64,000 bases of DNA from Pseudomonas fragi (GCF_900105835.1 NZ_LT629783.1:1922001-1986000); one strand, 5' to 3'; shown: positions 46,225 to 54,182, counted from the first letter of the stretch. The notes: generated by a model not told the origin, from the sequence alone. Numbers and translations: made by a program.

Positions 46225-47007
46225 TTAATGAATGGCCTTTGTGGTCAAGCCTTCGGTGTTGTCACCTGTGATAGCGATCGTATAGCCATGCTCATCGACT
46301 ACAGCCTTAGGGCGGCTCGCAGTGTTGACCGCTGTGTTGATCTCACCTGCATTCGCTGAGAGCCATTCTGTGAGGCCCTTGGAGGTGACCTTGAAGAGGT
46401 GCCCACCGTTGGCCTTGACGACCAGATTGGAAGGCTTGAGCACAGTCACGTAGCCTTTCTTAACGTAGCTTGGGTTGATCTCAGTGTGCCCGTGGAGGGT
46501 CTTACGGGCTTTCTTCAAGCGGACCATAAGGGCCAAGAACTTGTCGGGGTGCTCAATGGCAGCGAGACGACATGCTTCACGCCAGCTATAGCCAACTGAG
46601 CGACCCTTACGGACGTGCTCATCGTAGGCCGGGGCCATTGCATCGACTCGTGTTTGTAGGTCAATGAGGGTCTCAGTGATGGCCTGAGAGGAGAACGCTG
46701 GGTTAGCTGCTTGCTCCAATTCGATCCATCGACCAATGACTGTGTAACGCAATGCAGTGTCGTAGCCGGTGATGAGCGTGAAGACCAGATGCTTATTGAG
46801 GACCAGCATTCGATATTGCTTACCTCGGATCTCAAAGGTTCCTTCAGTTGCGTCCTTATTTTCAATTTGACAGCTCAAATCTGAGCCGTGAGATTTGTTG
46901 ACCAGTTCAATAGCCCGATCTGCATCCCGAAGTACGTTCTTGTGCTGCTTGCCTGTCATTGCGGCAATCTCAACGGTGGTCATGGTGATCGTGTTCAAGG
47001 TGGTCAT
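46225..47007 (-). CDS. Rha-family phage regulatory protein
   Basis: A 260-residue protein whose N-terminal half matches the Rha family of phage regulators: TVEIAAMTGKQHKNVLRDAD, cited as AAMTGKQHKNVLRDAD, then RMLVLNKHLVFTLITGYD and LRYTVIGRWIELEQ. The C-terminal part (SYVKKGYVTVLKPSN, KVTSKGLTEWLSAN) looks like the DNA-binding tail of phage antirepressors. AAGGAGAACACC lies before the ATG. Rha proteins are found in phages and satellites, where they interfere with or regulate phage growth. The exact role here is unknown. A hairpin CCTCTTCAAAGAGG lies in its leader. Confidence 0.8.
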   Translation of the reverse strand: MTTLNTITMTTVEIAAMTGKQHKNVLRDADRAIELVNKSHGSDLSCQIENKDATEGTFEIRGKQYRMLVLNKHLVFTLITGYDTALRYTVIGRWIELEQAANPAFSSQAITETLIDLQTRVDAMAPAYDEHVRKGRSVGYSWREACRLAAIEHPDKFLALMVRLKKARKTLHGHTEINPSYVKKGYVTVLKPSNLVVKANGGHLFKVTSKGLTEWLSANAGEINTAVNTASRPKAVVDEHGYTIAITGDNTEGLTTKAIH

Positions 47008-47158
47008 GGTGTTCTCCTTATGTGCTCAAGGTTCTCTCTTAGAGGTCCTCTTTGAAGAGGGTGATATTCATCACAATCCCTCTCTCAATGAGACTGGTCG
47101 ATAAGTGGTCGATGCTCCTCCTCAGAGGTCTTAAAGTTTTCTTTTATATATTCCGTCG

Positions 47159-47782
47159 TTAAGCCTGAGAGCCCCGGAATAGAGCCTCCGCGCTCACTTC
47201 AGCCTCAACTTCAGCCTTCAACTTCGGGTGTCGATCCACGTAGGAAGCGATGCCATGGGCAGCATGTCGGGCGGCCTTCGCCACACGCTGGGCAGTCCTC
47301 AAGCTGATCTCCTGCGTCTTGCAGACCTCCGCTGTGATGTCCTCAGCGAACAAGGCCCCGATCACTGCCCCAGTCTTCACGTTGATCTTGCCGTTGCTAA
47401 TGCCAGCACTGGTGATGATCGACCCTTTGATGATGTCGTCCACCCAGGGCAGTAAGTAAGGAACTGCGAGGAGGTGCATATAGGCAGCTACTGGATTCTT
47501 GAAGGCGGCCTTAGGGCGACCACGACCACGCACAGGCTCCTCAGAGATGACTGCTTGAGCATCAGGCGTAACGACTGGGCTTGTCTTCAAGTGGTCCTCA
47601 GCGAGGCTCTCACAGGCTTGACGCTCGGTGGCCCACGCCTTGAACTGGTCATCTTTGGACTTGGGGAGAACCATCGTGTGGCTCTTTAGGATCTGCCCGG
47701 TGATTGGGTCAACGTGAAGGATGATGCCGGTGATGTGGTCAACGTGTCGGTGATGTGGTCCGGGTTGGGTGAGCAAGGTCAT
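47159..47782 (-). CDS. Unknown helix-turn-helix-like protein, first gene after phage-type promoter copy 2
   Basis: A 207-residue protein with AGGAGGACACC immediately before its ATG. The N-terminus repeats HVDHITGIILHVDPITG, a short internal duplication also visible in the DNA. An AT-hook-like RGRGRPKAAF lies near residues 86-95. The C-terminal part contains EVCKTQEISLRTAQRVAKAAR, cited as QEISLRTAQRVAKAA, which could be a helix-turn-helix. I do not recognise a family. Because it lies about 30 bp from the promoter at 47811, it would be the first product made when a T7-type RNA polymerase is present, so replication or takeover functions are possible. Confidence 0.65.
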   Translation of the reverse strand: MTLLTQPGPHHRHVDHITGIILHVDPITGQILKSHTMVLPKSKDDQFKAWATERQACESLAEDHLKTSPVVTPDAQAVISEEPVRGRGRPKAAFKNPVAAYMHLLAVPYLLPWVDDIIKGSIITSAGISNGKINVKTGAVIGALFAEDITAEVCKTQEISLRTAQRVAKAARHAAHGIASYVDRHPKLKAEVEAEVSAEALFRGSQA

Positions 47783-47810
47783 GGTGTCCTCCTAAGGTCA
47801 GTTGGTGTGC

Positions 47811-47833
47811 TGTAGCCTTAGTGAGGGTATTTA
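47811..47833 (-). promoter_or_regulatory. T7-type (gh-1-like) phage promoter, copy 2
   Basis: The minus strand reads TAAATACCCTCACTAAGG then CTACA, 20 of 23 against the gh-1 consensus as I recall it. It differs from that consensus at the same two internal positions as copy 1. It lies 29 bp upstream of the gene starting at 47782. Confidence 0.75.
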
Positions 47834-47904
47834 ACGCCACCCGTATTCATTGACCCAAAGGGCTCCTTAACGAACCGATGTTTCCGGTTTGTTCACACAT
47901 CTCG

Positions 47905-47925
47905 GTCTATCATTTGCTGATAGAC
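47905..47925. promoter_or_regulatory. Operator-like palindrome in the control region
   Basis: GTCTATCA-TTTGC-TGATAGAC, perfect 8-bp arms. The 12-mer GTCTATCATTTG recurs at 48270-48281 next to the integrase end of the region. Confidence 0.6.
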
Positions 47926-47966
47926 GTGCTCTACGCCACTGGTGCAGGCTAAACGAATGGAAGCTA

Positions 47967-47979
47967 TGCAAAATTTGCA
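47967..47979. promoter_or_regulatory. Operator-like palindrome TGCAAAATTTGCA
   Basis: A 13-bp near-palindrome. Its exact reverse complement TGCAAATTTTGCA occurs at 48256-48268. Confidence 0.55.
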
Positions 47980-48000
47980 CACCTCACCGTTGGAGCAGGC

Positions 48001-48186
48001 TCATGGGCGACCGCGAGAGTCTTTAGGGAGACTCATGGCTTCCAATGCCATTAGACTTTCCAAAGAGAAACCTCGCAGGCCCTTAGGAACATAAGCACAA
48101 GAATCCTGTACCTTAAGTCCTATGGGTATTTCCCCTATAGGTGCTTTCAGGCATGAGCACCGTTGTGACTCGCAATGAGTAGCCAT
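48001..48186 (-). CDS. Possible small protein in the element control region
   Basis: A 61-codon frame with AAGGAGCCCA before its ATG at 48186, a good binding site. The product begins MATHCESQRCSCLKAP and holds four cysteines but no recognised motif. It lies between the integrase and the phage-type promoter, the place where small regulators (excisionase or repressor) often sit. Its sequence does not look like either. Coding is uncertain. Confidence 0.35.
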   Translation of the reverse strand: MATHCESQRCSCLKAPIGEIPIGLKVQDSCAYVPKGLRGFSLESLMALEAMSLPKDSRGRP

Positions 48187-48255
48187 TGGGCTCCTTAGGA
48201 AGGCTTACATCCTTGAGAGATGGAAGACCTAAAAGCTCATCCGCCTTGGATGACC

Positions 48256-48281
48256 TGCAAATTTTGCATGTCTATCATTTG
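48256..48281. promoter_or_regulatory. Second copy of the control-region motifs
   Basis: TGCAAATTTTGCA at 48256-48268 followed at once by GTCTATCATTTG at 48270-48281. Both recur singly at 47967 and 47905. They may be recombinase arm sites or repressor operators. The gap 47783-48358 otherwise contains only the doubtful 61-codon frame. Confidence 0.55.
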
Positions 48282-48358
48282 TGAGCACACCTCGCCGGGG
48301 ATTGCCGCTGCTTTAGGGTCTACATATTTTATATAGACCGGGCGGGTCCCGATCGGAC

Positions 48359-49792
48359 TCACTTCAAGGCCACCTTTAAGGCATCAGCCATACGCCCCAC
48401 TTCCACAGCACTCCCCGCACCATAGAGGTCATAACTAATCGACCCCGAAGAGTGCCCCAAGATCGACTCAGCGGTCCCCACAGGCACCTCAGCGGCCTTC
48501 AAGGCTCCAGCCAATGAGTGTCGCAACGAGTGGAATGTTTGGGTCCGATCAGTTTTCAACTTCAAGACATCCCGAAGGGCCCCATTGAGCACACCAGAGA
48601 ATTGCCCAGCCCCCAGCGTGAACAGCCGAGTGTCGGACTTTTCGACAAACTCGAGGAACGCCTTTAGGTCAAACCCATAGGCCCCATCGGTCAACGGTAC
48701 GACCCGAAGTGAATGCTTAGTCTTAGCCGTTTTGCCGTCATTCCTATTAATGTCGATGACACACACACCTCCAACCTGCTTAACGTCAGCCTTGGTCAAC
48801 TGCCTGAGCTCCTCGATACGGGTCCCAGTGATGGCCCCAAGGGACAACGCCCAGCGCTGCCACGCATCGGCCTGGAGTGTCTTGGTGTGATCCATCAGAG
48901 CCTGTACTTGATCCTGAGAGAGCGCCTCACGCGAGCTGTCAGCGTCCTTAGAGAGCTTCAGGCCCTTGTCAAAACTCTTGTCGAGATAGCCGTTATGAAC
49001 AGCCCAATCCATGACAGTTGATAGCCGGGTCAGCAGTTTGTTAACAGTGGAACCTTTGCGGTCCTCAAGGAGTTTTGCCTTGAGTCCCACCATGTCAGCC
49101 CGAGTGTGCTCTTTAAGATCGAGACCTCCCAGAACAGCGCTGATAGCAGCACAAGACGACTTAACATCTCTCATAGTGCTGGCCTGTACGTTGTCCTTTT
49201 GCTCCGCCATATAGAGCCCTGAGAGATGTTCGAATGTCAGAGCCTTAGAAGCGTTTACAGATAGGGACAGATAAGGGGCTACAGGCGTGCCCCAAGGGAC
49301 ACCTCTAAGTTCCTCAACGATCCCAACCAGCTTGCCCGGCCTCCCCTTCAAACGCTCCTGAGCGGCCTCAAGGATGTCCTCGGCTTTGCTCGCGGCCCTT
49401 TGTTGATCAATGGTCATTGGCCCCTTAGCTGATGCCTCACGAAGCGACAGACGTAGTTCGTCATAGATCATCTCGTAGGCCACCAGTGAGTCATCACCAT
49501 GAGCCATGGTCAGGCACTCCTCAGCGATGTCTGCCAATCGTTCTCTGAGCTCATCCCATGTTGCCTCTGGGTTATCCAAGTGAAAAGCAGCGAGCGTCTT
49601 GAGGATGTCCTTGGAGATGGTCATAGCAGTGGCCTTGTCTGTGGTTCTGAGCGATAGCGTATAGAAACCCTTAGCGGTTCCTTGAGGGCGAAGGCGAAGG
49701 TAATAGCGACCAGACCGGCGATAGTGGTACGGCTTGGCGAGGGCAGTTTGTAACAGGTTTGTCCCAGTTAGGGAGTGGTGGTTGATGGTCAT
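48359..49792 (-). CDS. Tyrosine recombinase (integrase) of the element
   Basis: Site-specific recombinase of 477 residues that would insert and excise the element at nadB. The catalytic residues are Arg325 in ITGTRIEELRQL, His421 and Arg424 in FHSLRHSLAG, His447 in LGHSSG, and a tyrosine at 457 (or 454) in SYDLYGAG. The N-terminal part includes a DUF6538-like opening (YHYRRSGRYYLRLR), and a core-binding domain lies at about residues 185-285. It starts 44 bp from attR, a normal place for an integrase. It reads in the same direction as the other element genes. Confidence 0.93.
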   Translation of the reverse strand: MTINHHSLTGTNLLQTALAKPYHYRRSGRYYLRLRPQGTAKGFYTLSLRTTDKATAMTISKDILKTLAAFHLDNPEATWDELRERLADIAEECLTMAHGDDSLVAYEMIYDELRLSLREASAKGPMTIDQQRAASKAEDILEAAQERLKGRPGKLVGIVEELRGVPWGTPVAPYLSLSVNASKALTFEHLSGLYMAEQKDNVQASTMRDVKSSCAAISAVLGGLDLKEHTRADMVGLKAKLLEDRKGSTVNKLLTRLSTVMDWAVHNGYLDKSFDKGLKLSKDADSSREALSQDQVQALMDHTKTLQADAWQRWALSLGAITGTRIEELRQLTKADVKQVGGVCVIDINRNDGKTAKTKHSLRVVPLTDGAYGFDLKAFLEFVEKSDTRLFTLGAGQFSGVLNGALRDVLKLKTDRTQTFHSLRHSLAGALKAAEVPVGTAESILGHSSGSISYDLYGAGSAVEVGRMADALKVALK

Positions 49793-49832
49793 CGGCTGAA
49801 ACCCCTGTATCCATTGGGTTTAGCCTCATATG

Positions 49833-50027
49833 GACGAGTTCTACAGCAACTACAAAGTCAGCCGCGACCTGATCGAGCTGCGCAACCTGGCGCAAGTGGC
49901 CGAGCTGATGATCCGCAGCGCCATGACACGCAAGGAGTCACGCGGCCTGCATTACACCCTCGACTACCCGCACATGCTGCCCGAGGCCCTGGACACTATT
50001 CTGGTGCCAGCCACCTACGCCGGCTGA
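49833..50027 (+). pseudogene. nadB: Stranded original 3' end of nadB
   Basis: These 64 codons encode [17 protein letters not shown] and continue to VPATYAG, the original C-terminus of NadB cut off by the insertion. Codon use is that of the host, GC-ending. An ATG happens to precede it at 49830 but no binding site is seen. It ends inside the convergent ygfX gene, as the intact gene would have done. Confidence 0.92.
49836..49858. other. attR, 23-bp core
   Basis: Exact copy of the attL core at 43321-43343, at the junction between element DNA and the stranded nadB end. Confidence 0.88.
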
Positions 50028-50448
50028 ACTTCAGGCGCACGCGCAAGCGCCGGTGCTGATCCGGCGCCAGCGCGGCGCCCGGGATGCAAACCGCCCGCAC
50101 CCGCCGCTCACCCGCCAGGCGATAGCGCACCAGCACCAACAGGGGCAGCGCCAGGCTGTCGCGGCGCAGCTGCACCGCCTGCCAGCCCTTGTCACGGTTC
50201 CACAACTGCCAGCCATCGGCATCATGGCGCAACCGGGTCATGGCACCGGGGTGGGTCAGGCGAACATGCCGTGGCAACACCCAGGCCCCGTGCGCCAGGC
50301 ACAACAGGGCGCCGAGCAGGCATGCCCAGGCAGGAATTGAAAGAAGGCAAATAGCGATCAGCGCCAGCAACTGGGCTGCAAGATACGCCGCCAGCAATTG
50401 CCCGCAGGCATGCCAGCGGCATTCAAAATGATTACTTGGGCTGGACAC
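49996..50448 (-). CDS. ygfX: YgfX-type membrane protein
   Basis: A 150-residue inner-membrane protein of the YgfX (CptA) family. Two close hydrophobic segments lie at about residues 16-60 ([19 protein letters not shown]), after which the C-terminal half is soluble and basic, with [13 protein letters not shown]. It overlaps sdhE by 17 bp and is co-translated with it, the usual ygfX-sdhE pair. Proposed roles include action with SdhE or on cell division proteins, but function in Pseudomonas is not established. Its 3' end overlaps that of the original nadB. Confidence 0.85.
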   Translation of the reverse strand: MSSPSNHFECRWHACGQLLAAYLAAQLLALIAICLLSIPAWACLLGALLCLAHGAWVLPRHVRLTHPGAMTRLRHDADGWQLWNRDKGWQAVQLRRDSLALPLLVLVRYRLAGERRVRAVCIPGAALAPDQHRRLRVRLKFSRRRWLAPE

Positions 50449-50686
50449 GATCCAGAATCATGCGAACCATGCGCTGCAGCTCAGGGTCCTGGGACTCGCT
50501 GCGCTCCATAAACCAGCCGAACATGTCCTGGTCTTCGCACTCCAGCAGCTTGCGATAGCATTCGCGGTCCACGTCATTGAGGGTGGCGTACACCTCCTTG
50601 ACGAAAGGCACCAGCAACACGTCAAGTTCAAGCATGCCGCGACGGCTGTGCCAGTACAGACGATTGAGTTCAACATCTTCGACCAT
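50432..50686 (-). CDS. sdhE: Succinate dehydrogenase flavinylation factor SdhE
   Basis: An 84-residue protein that helps attach FAD to succinate dehydrogenase. The hallmark is [12 protein letters not shown] near residues 14-25, containing the RGxxELD motif. The rest is helical and acidic, with DMFGWFM near the centre. GGAG lies before the ATG. It is transcribed leftward with ygfX and is divergent from ygfZ, another assembly factor. Confidence 0.94.
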   Translation of the reverse strand: MVEDVELNRLYWHSRRGMLELDVLLVPFVKEVYATLNDVDRECYRKLLECEDQDMFGWFMERSESQDPELQRMVRMILDRVQPK

Positions 50687-50834
50687 GGAGCGCTCCTCAA
50701 ATAGAACGCAAGTATACAGGCCGATCCGCCATAGAACAGTCGGCTTTGGTCGGGCTCGTCTATCCTTTGTGAACTACCCATTTGCAGGGCGCACCTCTAT
50801 GATGTGTTCCAGACTTATTCAACTGCGATGAACC

Positions 50835-51779
50835 ATGGCCGACTCTGCTTTTTTCTGCACCCTGAACCACGAAGGCATTCTTGCTGTGATCGGCAACGAC
50901 GCCAGCAAGTTTCTGCAGGGGCAGTTGACCTGCAACCTCAACTACTTGAGCGAAACCCGCTCAAGCCTTGGCGCCCGCTGCACGCAAAAAGGCCGCATGC
51001 AGTCGAGCTTTCGCATCGTTCTGCAAGATAACGGCTGCCTGCTGGCAATGGCCCGCGAGCTGGTTGAACCGCAGCTGGCGGACCTGAAAAAGTACGCCGT
51101 GTTCTCCAAGTCCAAGCTGACCGATGACAGTGCCAACTGGGTACGCTTTGGCCTGGTCAATGCTGACTCGGTGCTGCAAAGCCTTGGCCTGCACCTGCCG
51201 GCCGAAACCGACAGCGTTGCCCGCGCTGGCGAACTGATCGCCGTTCGCGCTTCAGAAGGCCGCGCAGAACTGTGGGCCCCTGTCGAACAGACCGAAAGCC
51301 TGGTTCAGCACCTCAAGGCACAGCTGCCCGAGGCTGAGCTTAACCAATGGCTGCTGGGCCAGGTTCGCGCCGGCATTGGCCAGGTCATGGCGCAGACCCG
51401 CGAGCTGTTCATTCCGCAAATGATCAACCTGCAGGCCGTAGGCGGTGTCAGCTTCAAAAAAGGCTGCTACACCGGTCAGGAAATCGTTGCGCGCATGCAA
51501 TACCTGGGCAAGCTCAAACGCCACCTCTACCGTTTGTCCCTTGCGGCCGGTCATGCTGCGCCCGCCCCCGGCACGCCGCTGTTTACCCCGTCCCACACCA
51601 GTTCCGTGGGCGAAGTGGTACTGGCCGCGAACGCCGAAAACGGTGTTGAGCTGCTCGCCGTGCTGACCAGCGATGCTGCGCAAGCCGGGGATATTCACTT
51701 GGGTGACCTGCAAGGCCCTGGCCTTTCACTGCTTGAGCTGCCGTATCAACTGGACCGCGATCGCGAAATCCAGCGTTGA
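50835..51779 (+). CDS. ygfZ: Folate-binding iron-sulphur assembly protein YgfZ
   Basis: A 314-residue protein of the YgfZ/CAF17 family, related to GcvT, which supports repair or assembly of iron-sulphur enzymes. The signature K-G-C-Y-x-G-Q-E appears as FKKGCYTGQEIVARMQYLG near residues 214-228 (cited as KKGCYTGQEIVARM), with the conserved Cys. The opening segment DASKFLQGQLTCNLN is also typical. The start at 50835 lacks a strong binding site. It is divergent from sdhE. Confidence 0.93.
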   Translation: MADSAFFCTLNHEGILAVIGNDASKFLQGQLTCNLNYLSETRSSLGARCTQKGRMQSSFRIVLQDNGCLLAMARELVEPQLADLKKYAVFSKSKLTDDSANWVRFGLVNADSVLQSLGLHLPAETDSVARAGELIAVRASEGRAELWAPVEQTESLVQHLKAQLPEAELNQWLLGQVRAGIGQVMAQTRELFIPQMINLQAVGGVSFKKGCYTGQEIVARMQYLGKLKRHLYRLSLAAGHAAPAPGTPLFTPSHTSSVGEVVLAANAENGVELLAVLTSDAAQAGDIHLGDLQGPGLSLLELPYQLDRDREIQR

Positions 51780-51811
51780 TTGCCACACATTGAAATGCAG
51801 TACCTAGAGAA

Positions 51812-52615
51812 ATGAGCATGCTGGCGCACAGAGTCCAAATGGACTTGCTTAAGGCCATTGATAGAGATGACCTGGTTCTACCCACACTCCCTGAAGTCGC
51901 GTTAAACATTCGCAAGGCCGCGGAAAACCCTGAAATCAGCGTCAGCAACTTGAGCAAGGTCATCGGTCGTGACACCGCGCTGTCGGCGCGGTTGATCAAA
52001 GTGGTCAACAGCCCGATGTTGCGCGCCACCCGTGAGGTGACTGACCTGCACACGGCCATCACCCGCCTGGGGGTCAACTACAGCAGCAACCTGGCGATCG
52101 GGCTGGTGATGGAGCAAATCTTCCATGCCCGCTCCGAAGTGGTCGAGCAAAAAATGCGCGATGTATGGCGCCAGAGCCTGGAAGTGGCCGGCATCTGCTA
52201 CACCCTGTGCCGCCGTCATACCTTGCTCAAGCCCGACCAGGCGGCGCTGGGTGGCCTGGTGCATCAGATCGGCGTCCTGCCTATCCTGACTTACGCCGAA
52301 GAGCACAACGAACTGCTGTCCGACCCGATTTCGCTTAACCATGTCATCGACAGCATTCACCCGCTGATTGGCGACAAACTGCTGGCAGGTTGGGAGTTTC
52401 CGGAAATGCTGTTAAAGATTCCCGGGCAATATCAGGACTTTTCCCGACAAACCAAAGCCATCGACTACATCGACCTGGTACAAATCGCGACCGTGTTTAT
52501 GGGGCAGGACATCGAGGCACTGAGCACCCTGCCCGCCTTCATGAAGCTGAAGGTGGAAGCTGATGACCTGAAGCTGCAGGAGCAACTGCAGGAAGCGCGC
52601 TGGATGTTTATCTGA
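51812..52615 (+). CDS. HDOD-domain protein
   Basis: A 267-residue cytoplasmic protein built around one HDOD domain (about residues 20-220). Visible family features are LVLPTLPEVALNIRKAAENPEISVSNLSKVIGRDTALSARLIKVVNSP, cited as LSKVIGRDTALSARLIKVVN, and GLVHQIGVLPILTYAEE. HDOD proteins act in signalling, often with second messengers, but lack the metal ligands of HD phosphohydrolases. It lies 32 bp after ygfZ and may be in the same transcript. Its role is not known. Confidence 0.9.
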   Translation: MSMLAHRVQMDLLKAIDRDDLVLPTLPEVALNIRKAAENPEISVSNLSKVIGRDTALSARLIKVVNSPMLRATREVTDLHTAITRLGVNYSSNLAIGLVMEQIFHARSEVVEQKMRDVWRQSLEVAGICYTLCRRHTLLKPDQAALGGLVHQIGVLPILTYAEEHNELLSDPISLNHVIDSIHPLIGDKLLAGWEFPEMLLKIPGQYQDFSRQTKAIDYIDLVQIATVFMGQDIEALSTLPAFMKLKVEADDLKLQEQLQEARWMFI

Positions 52616-52654
52616 CCCCCTGAAGTCAGCGCTTGGCAGGGATCTGTGGGAGCC

Positions 52655-52741
52655 TGTGGGAGCGGGCTTGCTCGCGATGCTGGATACGCGGTCTGTCAGT
52701 GACACCGAATCGACTCAATCGCGGGCAAGCCCGCTCCCACA
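52655..52741. repeat. REPIN-type paired palindrome, GTGGGAGCGGGC family
   Basis: TGTGGGAGCGGGCTTGCTCG and GCGGGCAAGCCCGCTCCCAC face each other. The first 10 bp of the left arm are duplicated at 52645. Confidence 0.85.
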
Positions 52742-52787
52742 AGGGGGGGGGCTTGGGCCTAGGCACTCGCCCATTCATGTCGCCTGG

Positions 52788-54182
52788 CTAGCGCCCATTG
52801 GCCGGCACAAAACTCACCCGCACGTTCAACCCGCCCTGCGCACCATCATGCAAACTGATATGGGCCAGGTGGGCTCGACAGATATCGCCCACAATCGCCA
52901 GCCCCAACCCCGAGCCGGCCACTTGCTGATTACGCCGATAAAAGCGTTCAAATACCCGTTCGCGATCCTCATGGGGAATGCCCGGGCCATCATCCTCGAC
53001 TTCCAGTACGGCTGGCGTTGCCACGCGTAAAATCACATTGCCACCCACTGGGGTGTGGGCCATCGCATTGTCCACCAGGTTGCTCAGCAGTTCATGCAGC
53101 AGCGTCGGTTCACCGTATAGCCACACCGGCTGGTCGGCCTCAAGCGCCAGGGCAAACCCGCGGGCATGGGCCAGCGGCGCCATCGCCATGCCCAGCTCGC
53201 GGGCCAATTGACTCAGGTCGAGCAATTGCGCACCGCCTTCGGCAATGGCCCGGGCACCGTTTTCGATGCGCGCCAGCGACAGCAACTGATTGGCAAGATG
53301 GGTCAGCCGGTCAGTGCCTTGGGCCGCTTGCTCAAGGGTATTGCGCAAGGTCTGCGGGTCCTTCGCCCGCAACCCCAGTTCAAGCTGGGCCTTGAGTACG
53401 GCCAGAGGCGTGCGCAACTCATGGGCGGCGTCCGCAATAAACTGCGCCTGACGGGCGAACTGCCCGCGCAAGCGCTCGGTAAAATGATTGAGTGCCTGTA
53501 CCAGTGGCCGCAGCTCGCGCTGCACCGACACCAGCGGCAATGGCCGCAGGTCATCCATCTCGCGCTCCTCCACGGCATTGCGCAGACGCTCCAGCGGGCG
53601 CAGTGCCGCACTGACGGCAAACCACACCACCAGCAACGCCCCCAGCCCCAGCATGCCAAGGCGCAGCAAGGTGTCCGCCATCAGGCTACGGGCCATTGCC
53701 ACCCGCGCCTCGTCGGTCTCGGCTACACGGATTTCCGCCATGCCGTTCATGCCGGGTTCGCTCACAGCCTTGAGCAAGCTCACCACACGCACGTTCTGGC
53801 CCAGATAGGTGCCGTTATAGAACCGCGCCAACGCCGGATAATCATCGGTGCGCGGCGTGCCTGCAGGCGGCGCAGGCAGGTTTTCATAACCGGAAATCAG
53901 CCGCTGGTGGATATCGTTGACCTGATAGTAAATACGCCCGGCGCTGTCGTAGGCAAAGGTATCAAGGGCAACGTAGGGCACATCCGCACTCAGGCTGCCA
54001 TCACGCTGCGACAGCCCGGCGGCAATGGTGCGCGCCGATGCCAGCAGGGTACGGTCATACGCCGTATCGGCCGCCTCGCGACCATTGAAATAAGCACTCA
54101 GGCTGCTCGCCAGCATCAACACCACCAGCAACAGCGTCAGGTGCCACAACAGGCTCCAGCGCAAGCTGTCGAGCTTAAACAT
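52788..54182 (-). CDS. tctE: Sensor histidine kinase TctE
   Basis: Membrane sensor kinase of 464 residues for tricarboxylates. One span is near residues 12-30 (LLWHLTLLLVVLMLASSL) and a second near 170-190. The periplasmic part between them has DTFAYDSAGRIYYQV. The H-box is IADAAHELRTPLAVLK, the N-box NLVDNAMAHTP and the G-boxes VEDDGPGIP and GSGLGLAIV. The start overlaps the end of tctD by 8 bp. It is divergent from tctCBA, which it probably controls with TctD. Confidence 0.9.
   Translation of the reverse strand: MFKLDSLRWSLLWHLTLLLVVLMLASSLSAYFNGREAADTAYDRTLLASARTIAAGLSQRDGSLSADVPYVALDTFAYDSAGRIYYQVNDIHQRLISGYENLPAPPAGTPRTDDYPALARFYNGTYLGQNVRVVSLLKAVSEPGMNGMAEIRVAETDEARVAMARSLMADTLLRLGMLGLGALLVVWFAVSAALRPLERLRNAVEEREMDDLRPLPLVSVQRELRPLVQALNHFTERLRGQFARQAQFIADAAHELRTPLAVLKAQLELGLRAKDPQTLRNTLEQAAQGTDRLTHLANQLLSLARIENGARAIAEGGAQLLDLSQLARELGMAMAPLAHARGFALALEADQPVWLYGEPTLLHELLSNLVDNAMAHTPVGGNVILRVATPAVLEVEDDGPGIPHEDRERVFERFYRRNQQVAGSGLGLAIVGDICRAHLAHISLHDGAQGGLNVRVSFVPANGR

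Larger units (their letters stand above)
43321..49858. mobile_element. Integrated satellite-like element in nadB
   Basis: An element of about 6.5 kb bounded by a perfect 23-bp direct repeat that lies within nadB. All plausible genes read leftward. In order from the right end: tyrosine integrase, a control region, a helix-turn-helix-like protein, a Rha-family protein, two small unknown proteins, a capsid-like protein and a terminator. Base and codon use differ visibly from the host (more AT, AGA and AGG codons). No tail, terminase, lysis or RNA polymerase gene is recognised, so it cannot be a complete phage. Two T7-type phage promoters make dependence on a helper phage the leading explanation. 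A decayed temperate podovirus is the alternative. Confidence 0.88.

Noticed and set aside
43321..49858. Complete prophage
   Set aside because: Too short, and no portal, terminase, tail, lysis or replication gene is recognised.
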